Positions 51,468 to 59,426 of a DNA stretch of 64,000 nucleotides are shown here, one piece after another. The number at the start of each line of letters is the position of its first letter. Position 1 is the stretch's first letter. Under the pieces are notes generated by a model. That model was given only the letters and a program-made list of their open reading frames with translations, was not told the origin of the DNA and searched no databases. Origin of the DNA: a virus; IMG/VR virus record IMGVR_UViG_3300042261_000762, positions 1-64,000 of that record; one strand, written 5' to 3'. A program made the translations under genes and the position numbers.

Positions 51468-52478
51468 ATGATAAGAAAATTTGAGTTATTCGAGTCCAAA
51501 GAACCATTTAATCCAAATATACATGAAGGAGATAGAATAATAATAACCAATGGAAAACATAAAAATCAAACTGGAGTGGTAATATTTGTGGAATCTCCAG
51601 AAGATTGTGGATTTATCGTAAACGATGTTGAAGTTAGAATGGATTATACTGAAAAGGAAATAGGGTTTAAATTTTCAGATATCGAAAAATTAGATCCAAT
51701 CGTTAATGTTACATCGGAAGACCCATACGGTGAAGAAGATTATAGAAACGATCCATGGGAAACATTTAGATATATAGAATACATAAGAGAAAACGAACTT
51801 AGGCTTGATGGTAAGCATGGATTCTTTATGTTCTTAAAACTCATAGACGATATGAAGATGCATTTTATTAAGACAAATCATTTTCTTAACGTTGGTAAAT
51901 ATCAATATTTCTTTACAACAGAAGCAATAAGAAGAAAAGATGAATTTATGGCATATTTCAAAGATTCTTTGTCTCTTAAAGTTACTTGTAGTACTGCTTT
52001 AAGAATAAAAGATGAAAGATTATCTTTTTATTTCGGTGTTAAAGGAAATAAATTGGAATATGGATTCCACGACGACATGAAAAGAGATATTTATAAGACT
52101 GGAATATTTGATATAAATACAAGATATTTAAGAAGTTTAAAATCTTATAAATGTTTAGTTCTTATCGAGAATATATTAAAATATTCTAACATATCTAATT
52201 TGAATCTTCTACAAGAAATTAAATCGCATTTTAAAGGGTGGTATGAAGGAAAAGGTAATGTATTAATATTGAATGAAAACATGATTAGAAAAACTCTTAA
52301 AAGAGAAGATATACATGATGATGCTAAAGAATCTGTAGCTTTATTACAAAAGTATGAAAAATGGTGTGAGAAATTTAAGTGGTGTAATAAAGTATATTAT
52401 TATATAGATAATGAGGAAGAGAATGAAGTAGATTTTTATATTAAAATAAAACCTAAAAAGAATGTTGAAGAAGTTTGA
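51468..52478 (+). CDS. Targeting-sequence protein with SH3/KOW-like module and DPYGEEDY motif
   Basis: About 336 residues; MIRKFELFESKE (F-x-x-F-x-S) was chosen over an ATG two codons upstream because it fits the family. HEGDRIIITNGKHKNQTGVV is a KOW-like turn binding motif; the linker EDPYGEEDYRND follows at about 87. A C-terminal domain of about 230 residues (RSLKSYKCLVLIENILKY) is unrecognised. Overlaps the next gene by 17 bases. Confidence 0.75.
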   Translation: MIRKFELFESKEPFNPNIHEGDRIIITNGKHKNQTGVVIFVESPEDCGFIVNDVEVRMDYTEKEIGFKFSDIEKLDPIVNVTSEDPYGEEDYRNDPWETFRYIEYIRENELRLDGKHGFFMFLKLIDDMKMHFIKTNHFLNVGKYQYFFTTEAIRRKDEFMAYFKDSLSLKVTCSTALRIKDERLSFYFGVKGNKLEYGFHDDMKRDIYKTGIFDINTRYLRSLKSYKCLVLIENILKYSNISNLNLLQEIKSHFKGWYEGKGNVLILNENMIRKTLKREDIHDDAKESVALLQKYEKWCEKFKWCNKVYYYIDNEEENEVDFYIKIKPKKNVEEV

Positions 52479-52797
52479 ACAGTTTAATGATCCTTATGGT
52501 GAAGAAAACGATGATGTAATGTTAGAGCCACCTGAAGATTATTCTGGAGAAAATAGAAATCTGGAAGAAATTCTATCTGTTCTTGATAAAAAAGGATTTA
52601 TAGAGGGCGATGATTTATTCGATGAAGAGTATGATATTATTGATAATAATTTAGTTGATATAATATATAGAGGAGTAAATTTATCAGATAATTGTAATCT
52701 TTTTCAACTCGGAGAACTTATTGTTAGTCTTGATAAAGGAGATGAATATGGCCAAGGTTATTATCTGGCCAAAATAGATAGAATGGAAGAAGAATGA
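52462..52797 (+). CDS. Targeting-sequence protein with N-terminal DPYGEE (111 aa)
   Basis: MLKKFEQFNDPYGEENDDVM: the targeting pattern runs directly into the motif, so residues 1-8 would be the targeting part. Very acidic. Overlaps the next gene by four bases. Confidence 0.75.
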   Translation: MLKKFEQFNDPYGEENDDVMLEPPEDYSGENRNLEEILSVLDKKGFIEGDDLFDEEYDIIDNNLVDIIYRGVNLSDNCNLFQLGELIVSLDKGDEYGQGYYLAKIDRMEEE

Positions 52798-53114
52798 TAA
52801 AAAGATATAAAATATTTGAACAAATTGACGATCCTTATGGTGAAGAAGTTGATGAATTCACAGACGGAAAAGACGAATTTGATGTAGAAGATCTTGAATT
52901 TTTAAATGGAAACGCTGAAACAAAATTCACATTAAATTATAAATTGTTTAATGATTGCATTACGTTTGAAGTATTTTACGATGATATGGGATATAATTAT
53001 TATGAAATATATAATAAAAATGAACTCCCTGAGAATATAATAAATTTATTAGAAGAATACAATGATGAAATTAGAATAAAATTACAAGAAGATATAAGAA
53101 ATGGGAGATTTTAA
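52794..53114 (+). CDS. Targeting-sequence protein with N-terminal DPYGEE (106 aa)
   Basis: MIKRYKIFEQIDDPYGEEVD: same arrangement as the previous gene. Acidic small alpha/beta domain after the motif. Overlaps the next gene by 14 bases. Confidence 0.75.
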   Translation: MIKRYKIFEQIDDPYGEEVDEFTDGKDEFDVEDLEFLNGNAETKFTLNYKLFNDCITFEVFYDDMGYNYYEIYNKNELPENIINLLEEYNDEIRIKLQEDIRNGRF

Positions 53115-53445
53115 GAAATATAACGAATTTTTATTAACTGAAAGAAAAAAGGATCTTTTTAGTATGGTTCTCAACGATATTAATATAAACGTTGATGAAG
53201 TAGTAAAATTGTTATCAGAAAAATATAATTTTGGATGTTGGTTCTTATACAATAATGAAAACAATATAGCAATTGGATATTATCAAACATCAGACGATAG
53301 TAAAGAAAACGTAAATAAAATAAAAGAATTTTTATTTGAAAATCTTCCATACGTACAAAAAGTCGATGTTTATCCCGATGATAATAGAATGATGCTAAGA
53401 TTTATAGAAATTGGTGATCCTGTGAAGTTTAAATTTTATTTTTGA
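53101..53445 (+). CDS. Targeting-sequence protein (114 aa)
   Basis: MGDFKKYNEFLLTERKKDLF fits the F-x-x-Y-x-x-F-L-x-x-E pattern. A ferredoxin-like alpha/beta core (VDKVVKLL..., WFLYNNENNIAIGYY) without recognised motif and no DPYGEE. Confidence 0.7.
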   Translation: MGDFKKYNEFLLTERKKDLFSMVLNDININVDEVVKLLSEKYNFGCWFLYNNENNIAIGYYQTSDDSKENVNKIKEFLFENLPYVQKVDVYPDDNRMMLRFIEIGDPVKFKFYF

Positions 53446-53479
53446 TATTATTTTAATTTTTTTTAATAAAAAAAATTAT

Positions 53480-53487
53480 TAAATTTG
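53480..53487 (+). promoter_or_regulatory. Host-type promoter core TAAATTTG
   Basis: TTTTTTTAATAAAAAAAATTAT upstream. It covers an in-frame TTG, so the next gene must start downstream at the ATG. Confidence 0.5.
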
Positions 53488-53514
53488 TTGAATGAAGAGT
53501 TAAAAATAGAAAAA

Positions 53515-53793
53515 ATGAAAGTCTTATCAGAGAAAGAATTTGGGGTCATCTTTCACAAAAAGGAATCTTTGAAATTTAACAATCTGTATCTTACTTTTAA
53601 GTATCTTTGTATATGGTCGCCTTTTCTAGCGTTTATATGGTATATTGTGCCAAATCTTTGGTTATTTCCAACAATACTTCTTATTACAGTAGCTTCTTGG
53701 TTGTGTAGTGTTAAAATGAAATCTTTGAGAGATATAAATTACTTGGCAAGTAAATTCTTAAAAAATGAATATTTAGAAGAATACTTTAGATAA
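53515..53793 (+). CDS. Small membrane protein (92 aa)
   Basis: Two transmembrane segments (TFKYLCIWSPFLAFIWYIV and LWLFPTILLITVASWL) with short charged ends. Start fixed by the promoter position. Unknown function. Confidence 0.65.
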   Translation: MKVLSEKEFGVIFHKKESLKFNNLYLTFKYLCIWSPFLAFIWYIVPNLWLFPTILLITVASWLCSVKMKSLRDINYLASKFLKNEYLEEYFR

Positions 53794-53872
53794 AACAAAA
53801 AAAACCTTGCCCGGGCACCAATGCAGGAGACCAGGACTTAAAGTCGGTTTTTCTATTTAATATCGAAAGATA

Positions 53873-54214
53873 TTAAGATCTCACTCTTCTAGAACCTTCT
53901 CCCCAGTTTCTAATACCTGTTTCCGACCATTTTCCTCCTTCATAATTAAAATACATAGCATCAGGATGCTCGGCTATGAATGTTATAAACTTCTGAGCGG
54001 CTTCTGAATCTTTTTGTAACCATTTATCATATACCACTTTATATTTAGGATTTCTGGCTATCATTTGTTTACCTTTTTGTACTAATTCTTCGGGTGTCAA
54101 GAATCCAGCTCCTTTTCTGACAGCATTACCAACACCTTTCCAGTCTTCTCCTTTAAATGGATTGAATTCTTCGTTTGTATATGTTTCAAATGTTTTTAAA
54201 TGATTAAGTTTCAT
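53873..54214 (-). CDS. Targeting-sequence protein (113 aa)
   Basis: MKLNHLKTFETYTNEEFNPF: F-x-x-Y-x-N-E, followed by FKGEDWKG, possibly a diverged form of the GEExW motif. Short helical domain (KGKQMIARNPKYKVVYDKWL). Probably virion-internal. Confidence 0.68.
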   Translation of the reverse strand: MKLNHLKTFETYTNEEFNPFKGEDWKGVGNAVRKGAGFLTPEELVQKGKQMIARNPKYKVVYDKWLQKDSEAAQKFITFIAEHPDAMYFNYEGGKWSETGIRNWGEGSRRVRS

Positions 54215-54231
54215 ATCTAGTTTTTTATTTT

Positions 54232-54867
54232 TTATTCATCGTCATCAAAATCGAAGTCTATATCTTCTATTTCAGATTTATTCTCGTCCCATTCGTCATC
54301 TTCACCGTAGACTTCTTGTTTGGCTTGATTCAATAATCTTTTTCTCGTGCCTTCACCAGGGTCGAGATTTCCTTTTTTCTTGGATTGATTTCTTCTCCAT
54401 TCTTTTAATAGTCTTTGATAAACTGCGTCTACTTCACTATCACCAATTTCGTCTTCTATTAAATCATCATCGTCTTCATCTAAATCATCTTCGTCATCAT
54501 ATGGACCATCTACAACCATATCGAAGTTTACTATGTATTTGACTTCATAAGTTTCAGATGCTCTTTCAAGATAATCTAGTGTTACTTCATACATTCTTTT
54601 CTTTTTTGCTCCTTCGGTAACTTCTAAAGTTAATTGTTCGTTAGGATCGATATATTGGAAATCTTGTTCAGTAACGTAAAATGACATAACAAGTCCTTCA
54701 TCAGGAACAAATTCAAATTTAGGTTTTTTAACTCTATCAAATATATCTCCAGCTATTTTCTTAGCTGTTTCTATGACTTCATTTGGAACATCATCCAACG
54801 ATCTAGCTTCCTTATCAGAATCAACGGCCTCATTAACAAAGTGTCTATATTTTCTGAGTATGTCCAT
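54232..54867 (-). CDS. Targeting-sequence acidic protein (211 aa)
   Basis: MDILRKYRHFVNEAVDSDKE gives F-V-N-E. A beta domain (FVPDEGLVMSFYVTEQDFQ) is followed by a very acidic stretch (residues about 125-150) and ends with EVYGEDDEWDEN, a diverged DPYGEExW. Upstream TTAATATATAA core on this strand. Confidence 0.72.
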   Translation of the reverse strand: MDILRKYRHFVNEAVDSDKEARSLDDVPNEVIETAKKIAGDIFDRVKKPKFEFVPDEGLVMSFYVTEQDFQYIDPNEQLTLEVTEGAKKKRMYEVTLDYLERASETYEVKYIVNFDMVVDGPYDDEDDLDEDDDDLIEDEIGDSEVDAVYQRLLKEWRRNQSKKKGNLDPGEGTRKRLLNQAKQEVYGEDDEWDENKSEIEDIDFDFDDDE

Positions 54868-54947
54868 CTTTAATAATTCTTTTGTTTTGCTTTATATATT
54901 AATATAAAAAATTCATTTTTTTATTTTCTTGATAATTTTCTTTTTCT

Positions 54948-56006
54948 TTACTTAAGAAAGTCTGGATCCTTATTTTCGAAATAATCATATAGTAATGTAT
55001 AGATTTTATCTAATTTCCTATCCATTTTTTTACCAACTTTATTGAAATATCTTGTATATCTATCCAATGTGGCGTCTAATTCAACCTCTGTTATTTTTTT
55101 ATCTATGTCTATTTTGATTGGAATGTTTTTGAAAAAATCTTCTACACTATCAAATTCAGATATTCTTTTACCTAATTGTTTCATTACAGTAAAGAAAATT
55201 AATTTCTGGTCTGTTGTTGTTACGGGCGTTGTTTTGCCATCCTTTGTTCTGGCTTTTACATTAAACATTTTCTTCACATCAACATTTGATAAATCTCTAG
55301 CTAATCTAAATTCATAATTTTTTCTTTTAGTGAAATAATCTCTTAATTCTTGAACGTTCTTAATTTTTCTATATTTTAATTTGCCGTATAATTCTGCCAC
55401 AAAAGATCCTTGTTCTATATTTATCGATAGATAAACAAGACTAAGAAAATCTCTATATGGGAAAACATCAAAACTCTCTTTCAAAATATTATTTCTTAAA
55501 TATTTTGGATTGAATTTCATTTTAGTCTTACCCATTTTAACAAATTGTATAGCGTGATTTACTTCGTGATAAATATAATGTTTCCATATTTTATCTCTAA
55601 GTTTTCTATGAGTAAATGAAAAATGGAAAATATATCCGTCTTTTGTTAATTTGGAATGTAGCGGATCAAAAGAACCTTCAGATTTAGGATCAAATTTTTC
55701 TGTTTTACCACTGGAGTTTATTACATTTACAGAACTCCTATAATTTATTATTATTTTATATAAATTAATATCCAATTCGGGAAGTTCATCTATATTTATT
55801 ACATCTCTTTGTCTATGTCTCCCCAAGAGTCTTTGTAATAAAGGTAAATTTTTCTTATTTTCTTTATTTTCCTTTTGAAAAACGTAAGTCTTGTCCGGTT
55901 CAGCCTTGTTTAATTTATTAATAATAAAGTCAGATAAAACTTCAACATCTTTATTAACTCCAAGCCTTTCATTCACGAAACTATAATATTTATGAATAGA
56001 CATCAT
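54948..56006 (-). CDS. Targeting-sequence protein with HExxH metallopeptidase motif (352 aa)
   Basis: MMSIHKYYSFVNERLGVNKD (F-V-N-E) starts the protein. At about residue 150, KHYIYHEVNHAIQFVKMGKT contains H-E-V-N-H, a zinc-metallopeptidase signature; a third ligand is not obvious. The surrounding region is basic and helical. It could be a packaged protease injected with the DNA, or an inactive relative. Confidence 0.68.
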   Translation of the reverse strand: MMSIHKYYSFVNERLGVNKDVEVLSDFIINKLNKAEPDKTYVFQKENKENKKNLPLLQRLLGRHRQRDVINIDELPELDINLYKIIINYRSSVNVINSSGKTEKFDPKSEGSFDPLHSKLTKDGYIFHFSFTHRKLRDKIWKHYIYHEVNHAIQFVKMGKTKMKFNPKYLRNNILKESFDVFPYRDFLSLVYLSINIEQGSFVAELYGKLKYRKIKNVQELRDYFTKRKNYEFRLARDLSNVDVKKMFNVKARTKDGKTTPVTTTDQKLIFFTVMKQLGKRISEFDSVEDFFKNIPIKIDIDKKITEVELDATLDRYTRYFNKVGKKMDRKLDKIYTLLYDYFENKDPDFLK

Positions 56007-56025
56007 ATGTCTATATATAAAAATA

Positions 56026-57036
56026 TTATTTTAGAAAATCGTAATCTATAATGATATTAATTTTTATTAGAAGATCGCCTCTCTGATGGGGATTCATCAA
56101 TAACCCTTTTCCAGCTATACGTAAAAGTTCCCCGTCTTTTGTTTTTGGTGGAATTTTCAGAGCATATTTTTTACCATCGAGATGCTCATATTCAAAATCA
56201 TATCCATCAACTGCATATTGATAATGTAAATCTAAATGATAAATAAGAGTAGCTCCTTCTCTCGTGTAATGTGGATCATGATTATATTCCGCGTCAATAA
56301 TTAAAGTGCCAACTTTATTGGCATAATGTTTCGATTGATGTCCCATTCCTTTAATATATTTGACAAAACTTTTATCTACTGTAAAAACATTACCAAAAGC
56401 AAATTCCTCTTCTTTTGGAATTACTTTACTGCCATTACATTTTGTACAAGTTCCCGTATGAATTTTTCCAGTTCCATTACAATATTTACATTTGGTGAAT
56501 CCGTCGCCGCCCTTACCATCACAAGCATCGCATTCAAACTCATCTCCTTTTGGATCAAACCCCGTGAAATTGCAGTTATTACATTTTACATTGTGTGTAA
56601 ATTTAACTGGTATATTGCTATTATTATAAACATCTTTTAGTGTAACTTTAGTTGGAAAATGAATATCTAAATCTTCTGGAAATTCTTCTTTTCTATTAAA
56701 AATATCTCTAAAGAAAGGATCATTAAATGGACTTCCAAAATTACCAAAAGCTTCAAAAGGATTAAATCCACCACTACCACCAAATGTGAATCTAAATCCA
56801 CCAAAATTATTCGGGTTGTAATTTTTCCCATGCGGACTTTGAATATCATATCTACTACGCATTCCTTCGTCGCCTAACGTTTCATAAGCTTCTGAAAGAT
56901 CTTTAAATTTATTTTCATCACCTCCTTTATCTGGATGATGTTCTTTTGCTAATTTTCTATAAGATGAAATAATTTCCTTACTAGTTGCATCTTTATTTAA
57001 TCCTAATATTGAGTAATAATTTTTTTCACAATTCAT
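56026..57036 (-). CDS. dnaJ: DnaJ (Hsp40) co-chaperone
   Basis: A 336-residue type I DnaJ. J domain YYSILGLNKDATSKEIISSY...HHPDKGGDENKF with HPD; Gly/Phe-rich linker (FGGFRFTFGGSGGFNPFEAF); zinc centre CNNCNFTGFDPKG, CDACDGKG, CKYCNGTGK, CTKCNGSK; C-terminal substrate domains. It would stimulate host DnaK, possibly for virion assembly. Its start overlaps a LAGLIDADG gene by 11 bases. Confidence 0.95.
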   Translation of the reverse strand: MNCEKNYYSILGLNKDATSKEIISSYRKLAKEHHPDKGGDENKFKDLSEAYETLGDEGMRSRYDIQSPHGKNYNPNNFGGFRFTFGGSGGFNPFEAFGNFGSPFNDPFFRDIFNRKEEFPEDLDIHFPTKVTLKDVYNNSNIPVKFTHNVKCNNCNFTGFDPKGDEFECDACDGKGGDGFTKCKYCNGTGKIHTGTCTKCNGSKVIPKEEEFAFGNVFTVDKSFVKYIKGMGHQSKHYANKVGTLIIDAEYNHDPHYTREGATLIYHLDLHYQYAVDGYDFEYEHLDGKKYALKIPPKTKDGELLRIAGKGLLMNPHQRGDLLIKINIIIDYDFLK

Positions 57037-57943
57037 ATTTATACCATTTTCTTTTTAATATAGGAATATCTATATTTCTGATAATAGAAATCAATTTGTC
57101 AGCTTTACTACCGGTTATTTGTATAATAAAGGAATTGTGGGTTGGATATATCTTATTTTTTTTTATTTCTATAATTTCCCCTAAAGTTTCTTTTACCCAT
57201 TTTATAATATGGAAGCTACCTATTAATTGAATTCTCATATTGTTTTTATTTTTGTATATGCAACCATCACCGTCTATTAGACCAGCCATATAAGATAATT
57301 TATTTTCAAAATTATCTATATTTGGCGGTTTTAATGTCAAAGATTTTGCTGGGGTTATTTGAAAATTATTAAATAGATCGTTGATAATATCTCTAGAGTA
57401 CAATTCTATTATGGAATATTCTAAAATATTACCAGTAGCAGTCTTGTTAGTTTTATTTCTAATAGGGGCATCAGTCATTAAAGTTTTTTTAAAGAGTTCT
57501 AGATGATCTACATCTTTTTTTGATAATTTTATTCCTACCCCGTATGTTCCCTTTCTGATATATCCATCGGCGGCAATAAACCCAGCCCAATATGAGTTTA
57601 AATTGTTAATGTTATTAAAGAAATCATGAAGAACTCTATATTTATAATTTATATAGATCCTATTACTTTTTAATTTTAATAATGTTGCTCTGTTTAATAT
57701 AGAACTATAAGTTCTATTTCTTAATAAACTTTTATAATCTTCAAATGGCATTTTCCCATATTTATCAGATAAAATCTCATCTTCATCTTTACTCCATGTT
57801 TTTTTAAGATTTAAGGAATTCATTTTTGAACTAATTGATATTTCAGATCTGCCAAGTTCCACAGATAAATTCTTTATAGTTTTATAAATATAATTTTCTT
57901 TTAAAAATATTTCTTCGTCTAATGTCCATTTTCTTTTGTTCAT
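57026..57943 (-). CDS. LAGLIDADG homing endonuclease
   Basis: A 305-residue free-standing two-motif LAGLIDADG enzyme: YWAGFIAADGYIRKGTYGVG (about residue 118) and LSYMAGLIDGDGCIYKNKNN (about 212). Two Myb/SANT-like segments precede them (KWTLDEEIFLKENYIY, KTWSKDEDEILSDKYG). Placed immediately upstream of dnaJ with overlap, so both may be expressed together. Confidence 0.92.
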   Translation of the reverse strand: MNKRKWTLDEEIFLKENYIYKTIKNLSVELGRSEISISSKMNSLNLKKTWSKDEDEILSDKYGKMPFEDYKSLLRNRTYSSILNRATLLKLKSNRIYINYKYRVLHDFFNNINNLNSYWAGFIAADGYIRKGTYGVGIKLSKKDVDHLELFKKTLMTDAPIRNKTNKTATGNILEYSIIELYSRDIINDLFNNFQITPAKSLTLKPPNIDNFENKLSYMAGLIDGDGCIYKNKNNMRIQLIGSFHIIKWVKETLGEIIEIKKNKIYPTHNSFIIQITGSKADKLISIIRNIDIPILKRKWYKYEL

Positions 57944-58007
57944 GCCTCATTAAATTCTTTAAAAGTATATATTATTTTTATAAAATGGTTTTTTATATAT
58001 AGAATGC

Positions 58008-59009
58008 GTGATAACTAAGTTTAAATTATTTGAAGCCAATAAGTACACAGACTATGATCCTGATGGTAACTTTAACGTCGGTGATAGAGTCATTGTTAAT
58101 GGTCATTATGTTAATATAACTTTCAAGGGGGAATCAGGAACAATAATTAATTTTTATGAAGCCGGAGATAATAGTAAAAAAAGGGAGATTTTAATTAGAT
58201 TTGACAGTAGATTTAATACAGATTTAATGTCGGGTGATAACAATGAAGATCCAAGTGGGACTTCATATTATGTCACTAGTGATTTGGTAGAATTGGAAGA
58301 TAAAACTCCTGGGAAAATTAAATGGTATAGTAAGGGTCTTTGGGAGAAATATAATGAAATAGATCCATATAATGAAGAAGACTGGGATGACAAGAATCAA
58401 ATATTTGTAATGTATAAAGGTTTTATGGCGGGCGAAGGACAAAGCTATCATTTACATGTAGTTGTTAATAAACATTATGGTGGAAACACAAACGGTCAAT
58501 ATCTTTGGGATGTAGATAAAAGAGGAATGCCTGATGTTGTTAAATGCGTTTCAGTATATGATCCACGTAGACATAAATTTGCTAGTAGTGAAGAAATAGA
58601 GAAATATTTAGATTTAGAAAAATTAGAGTCGGTATTTAATTATAGAAATGGTGAAGTTAGAGAAAGTGTTAAATGGTATAAAAATGGAAATTTTGAAAAT
58701 GAGCCAGAATGTAAACATGGTAAACATGAATATGTATTAACTCAGAAAGCAACATTTGATAAAAACACATTAAAACCATATTATAAAAATGAAATAAAAT
58801 GTAAAAGATGTGGTAGTGTTAAAAAATATTGTAAGCACGCTTGGTCATATTATGATCTAGTTACACAAGATAGGAATGGAAATAATAAAGTAAAACATTT
58901 GTTAAGATGTACCAAATGTGGAGAGTATGAAACAGATTTATCAAAAATGCCAAAAGAAAAGGGTGATAGTTTTTCGACAAAAATTAAAAAAATAATCAAA
59001 AAGAAATAA
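58008..59009 (+). CDS. Targeting-sequence protein with KOW-like, DPYNEE and zinc modules (333 aa)
   Basis: GTG start giving MITKFKLFEANKYTDY (F-x-x-F-E). FNVGDRVIVNGHYV begins a KOW-like module; IDPYNEEDWDDKNQ is at about 120; C-terminal zinc ribbons CKHGKHEYVLT...CKRCGSVKKYCKH and CTKCGEYE. A phage-type core TTTTATATATAG lies about ten bases upstream. First of a four-gene chain. Confidence 0.8.
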   Translation: MITKFKLFEANKYTDYDPDGNFNVGDRVIVNGHYVNITFKGESGTIINFYEAGDNSKKREILIRFDSRFNTDLMSGDNNEDPSGTSYYVTSDLVELEDKTPGKIKWYSKGLWEKYNEIDPYNEEDWDDKNQIFVMYKGFMAGEGQSYHLHVVVNKHYGGNTNGQYLWDVDKRGMPDVVKCVSVYDPRRHKFASSEEIEKYLDLEKLESVFNYRNGEVRESVKWYKNGNFENEPECKHGKHEYVLTQKATFDKNTLKPYYKNEIKCKRCGSVKKYCKHAWSYYDLVTQDRNGNNKVKHLLRCTKCGEYETDLSKMPKEKGDSFSTKIKKIIKKK

Positions 59010-59426
59010 TTGATAACGAAATTCAAAATATTTGAAAATAACACATTTAGTTTTAAGTTGGATGATATTCTATCACGAAATAGAATGCAAACAAATAGTG
59101 AAGCTGATCCTTACGGTGAAGAAGATTGGAATAATATTAATGAGGATTCTATAAAAAAAGAATTGATGGGAATAGTTTTAAATAGACACGTCGAGTTTAG
59201 AACTTTATCATCAGAAGGACCTTTATATAATAAAAAAGTTATCAAGGGTGTTGTTAAAGATGTTATTGTCAAATGGATACCCCATCATCTTGAATATTGG
59301 ATACTTTTTTTAATTAATGGTAAAAATCATTATGTTTATCCTAATTTAGATATAAAAGTTAAAGAAAATTTAATGGAACACATAGATATAGATCCTTATG
59401 GAGAAGAAAAATGGGATGAAGAATGA
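59010..59426 (+). CDS. Targeting-sequence protein with two DPYGEE motifs (138 aa)
   Basis: TTG start directly after the previous stop: MITKFKIFENNTFSFKL. Motifs ADPYGEEDWNN (about residue 32) and the C-terminal IDPYGEEKWDEE bracket one beta-rich module. Its stop overlaps the next start by four bases. Confidence 0.8.
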   Translation: MITKFKIFENNTFSFKLDDILSRNRMQTNSEADPYGEEDWNNINEDSIKKELMGIVLNRHVEFRTLSSEGPLYNKKVIKGVVKDVIVKWIPHHLEYWILFLINGKNHYVYPNLDIKVKENLMEHIDIDPYGEEKWDEE

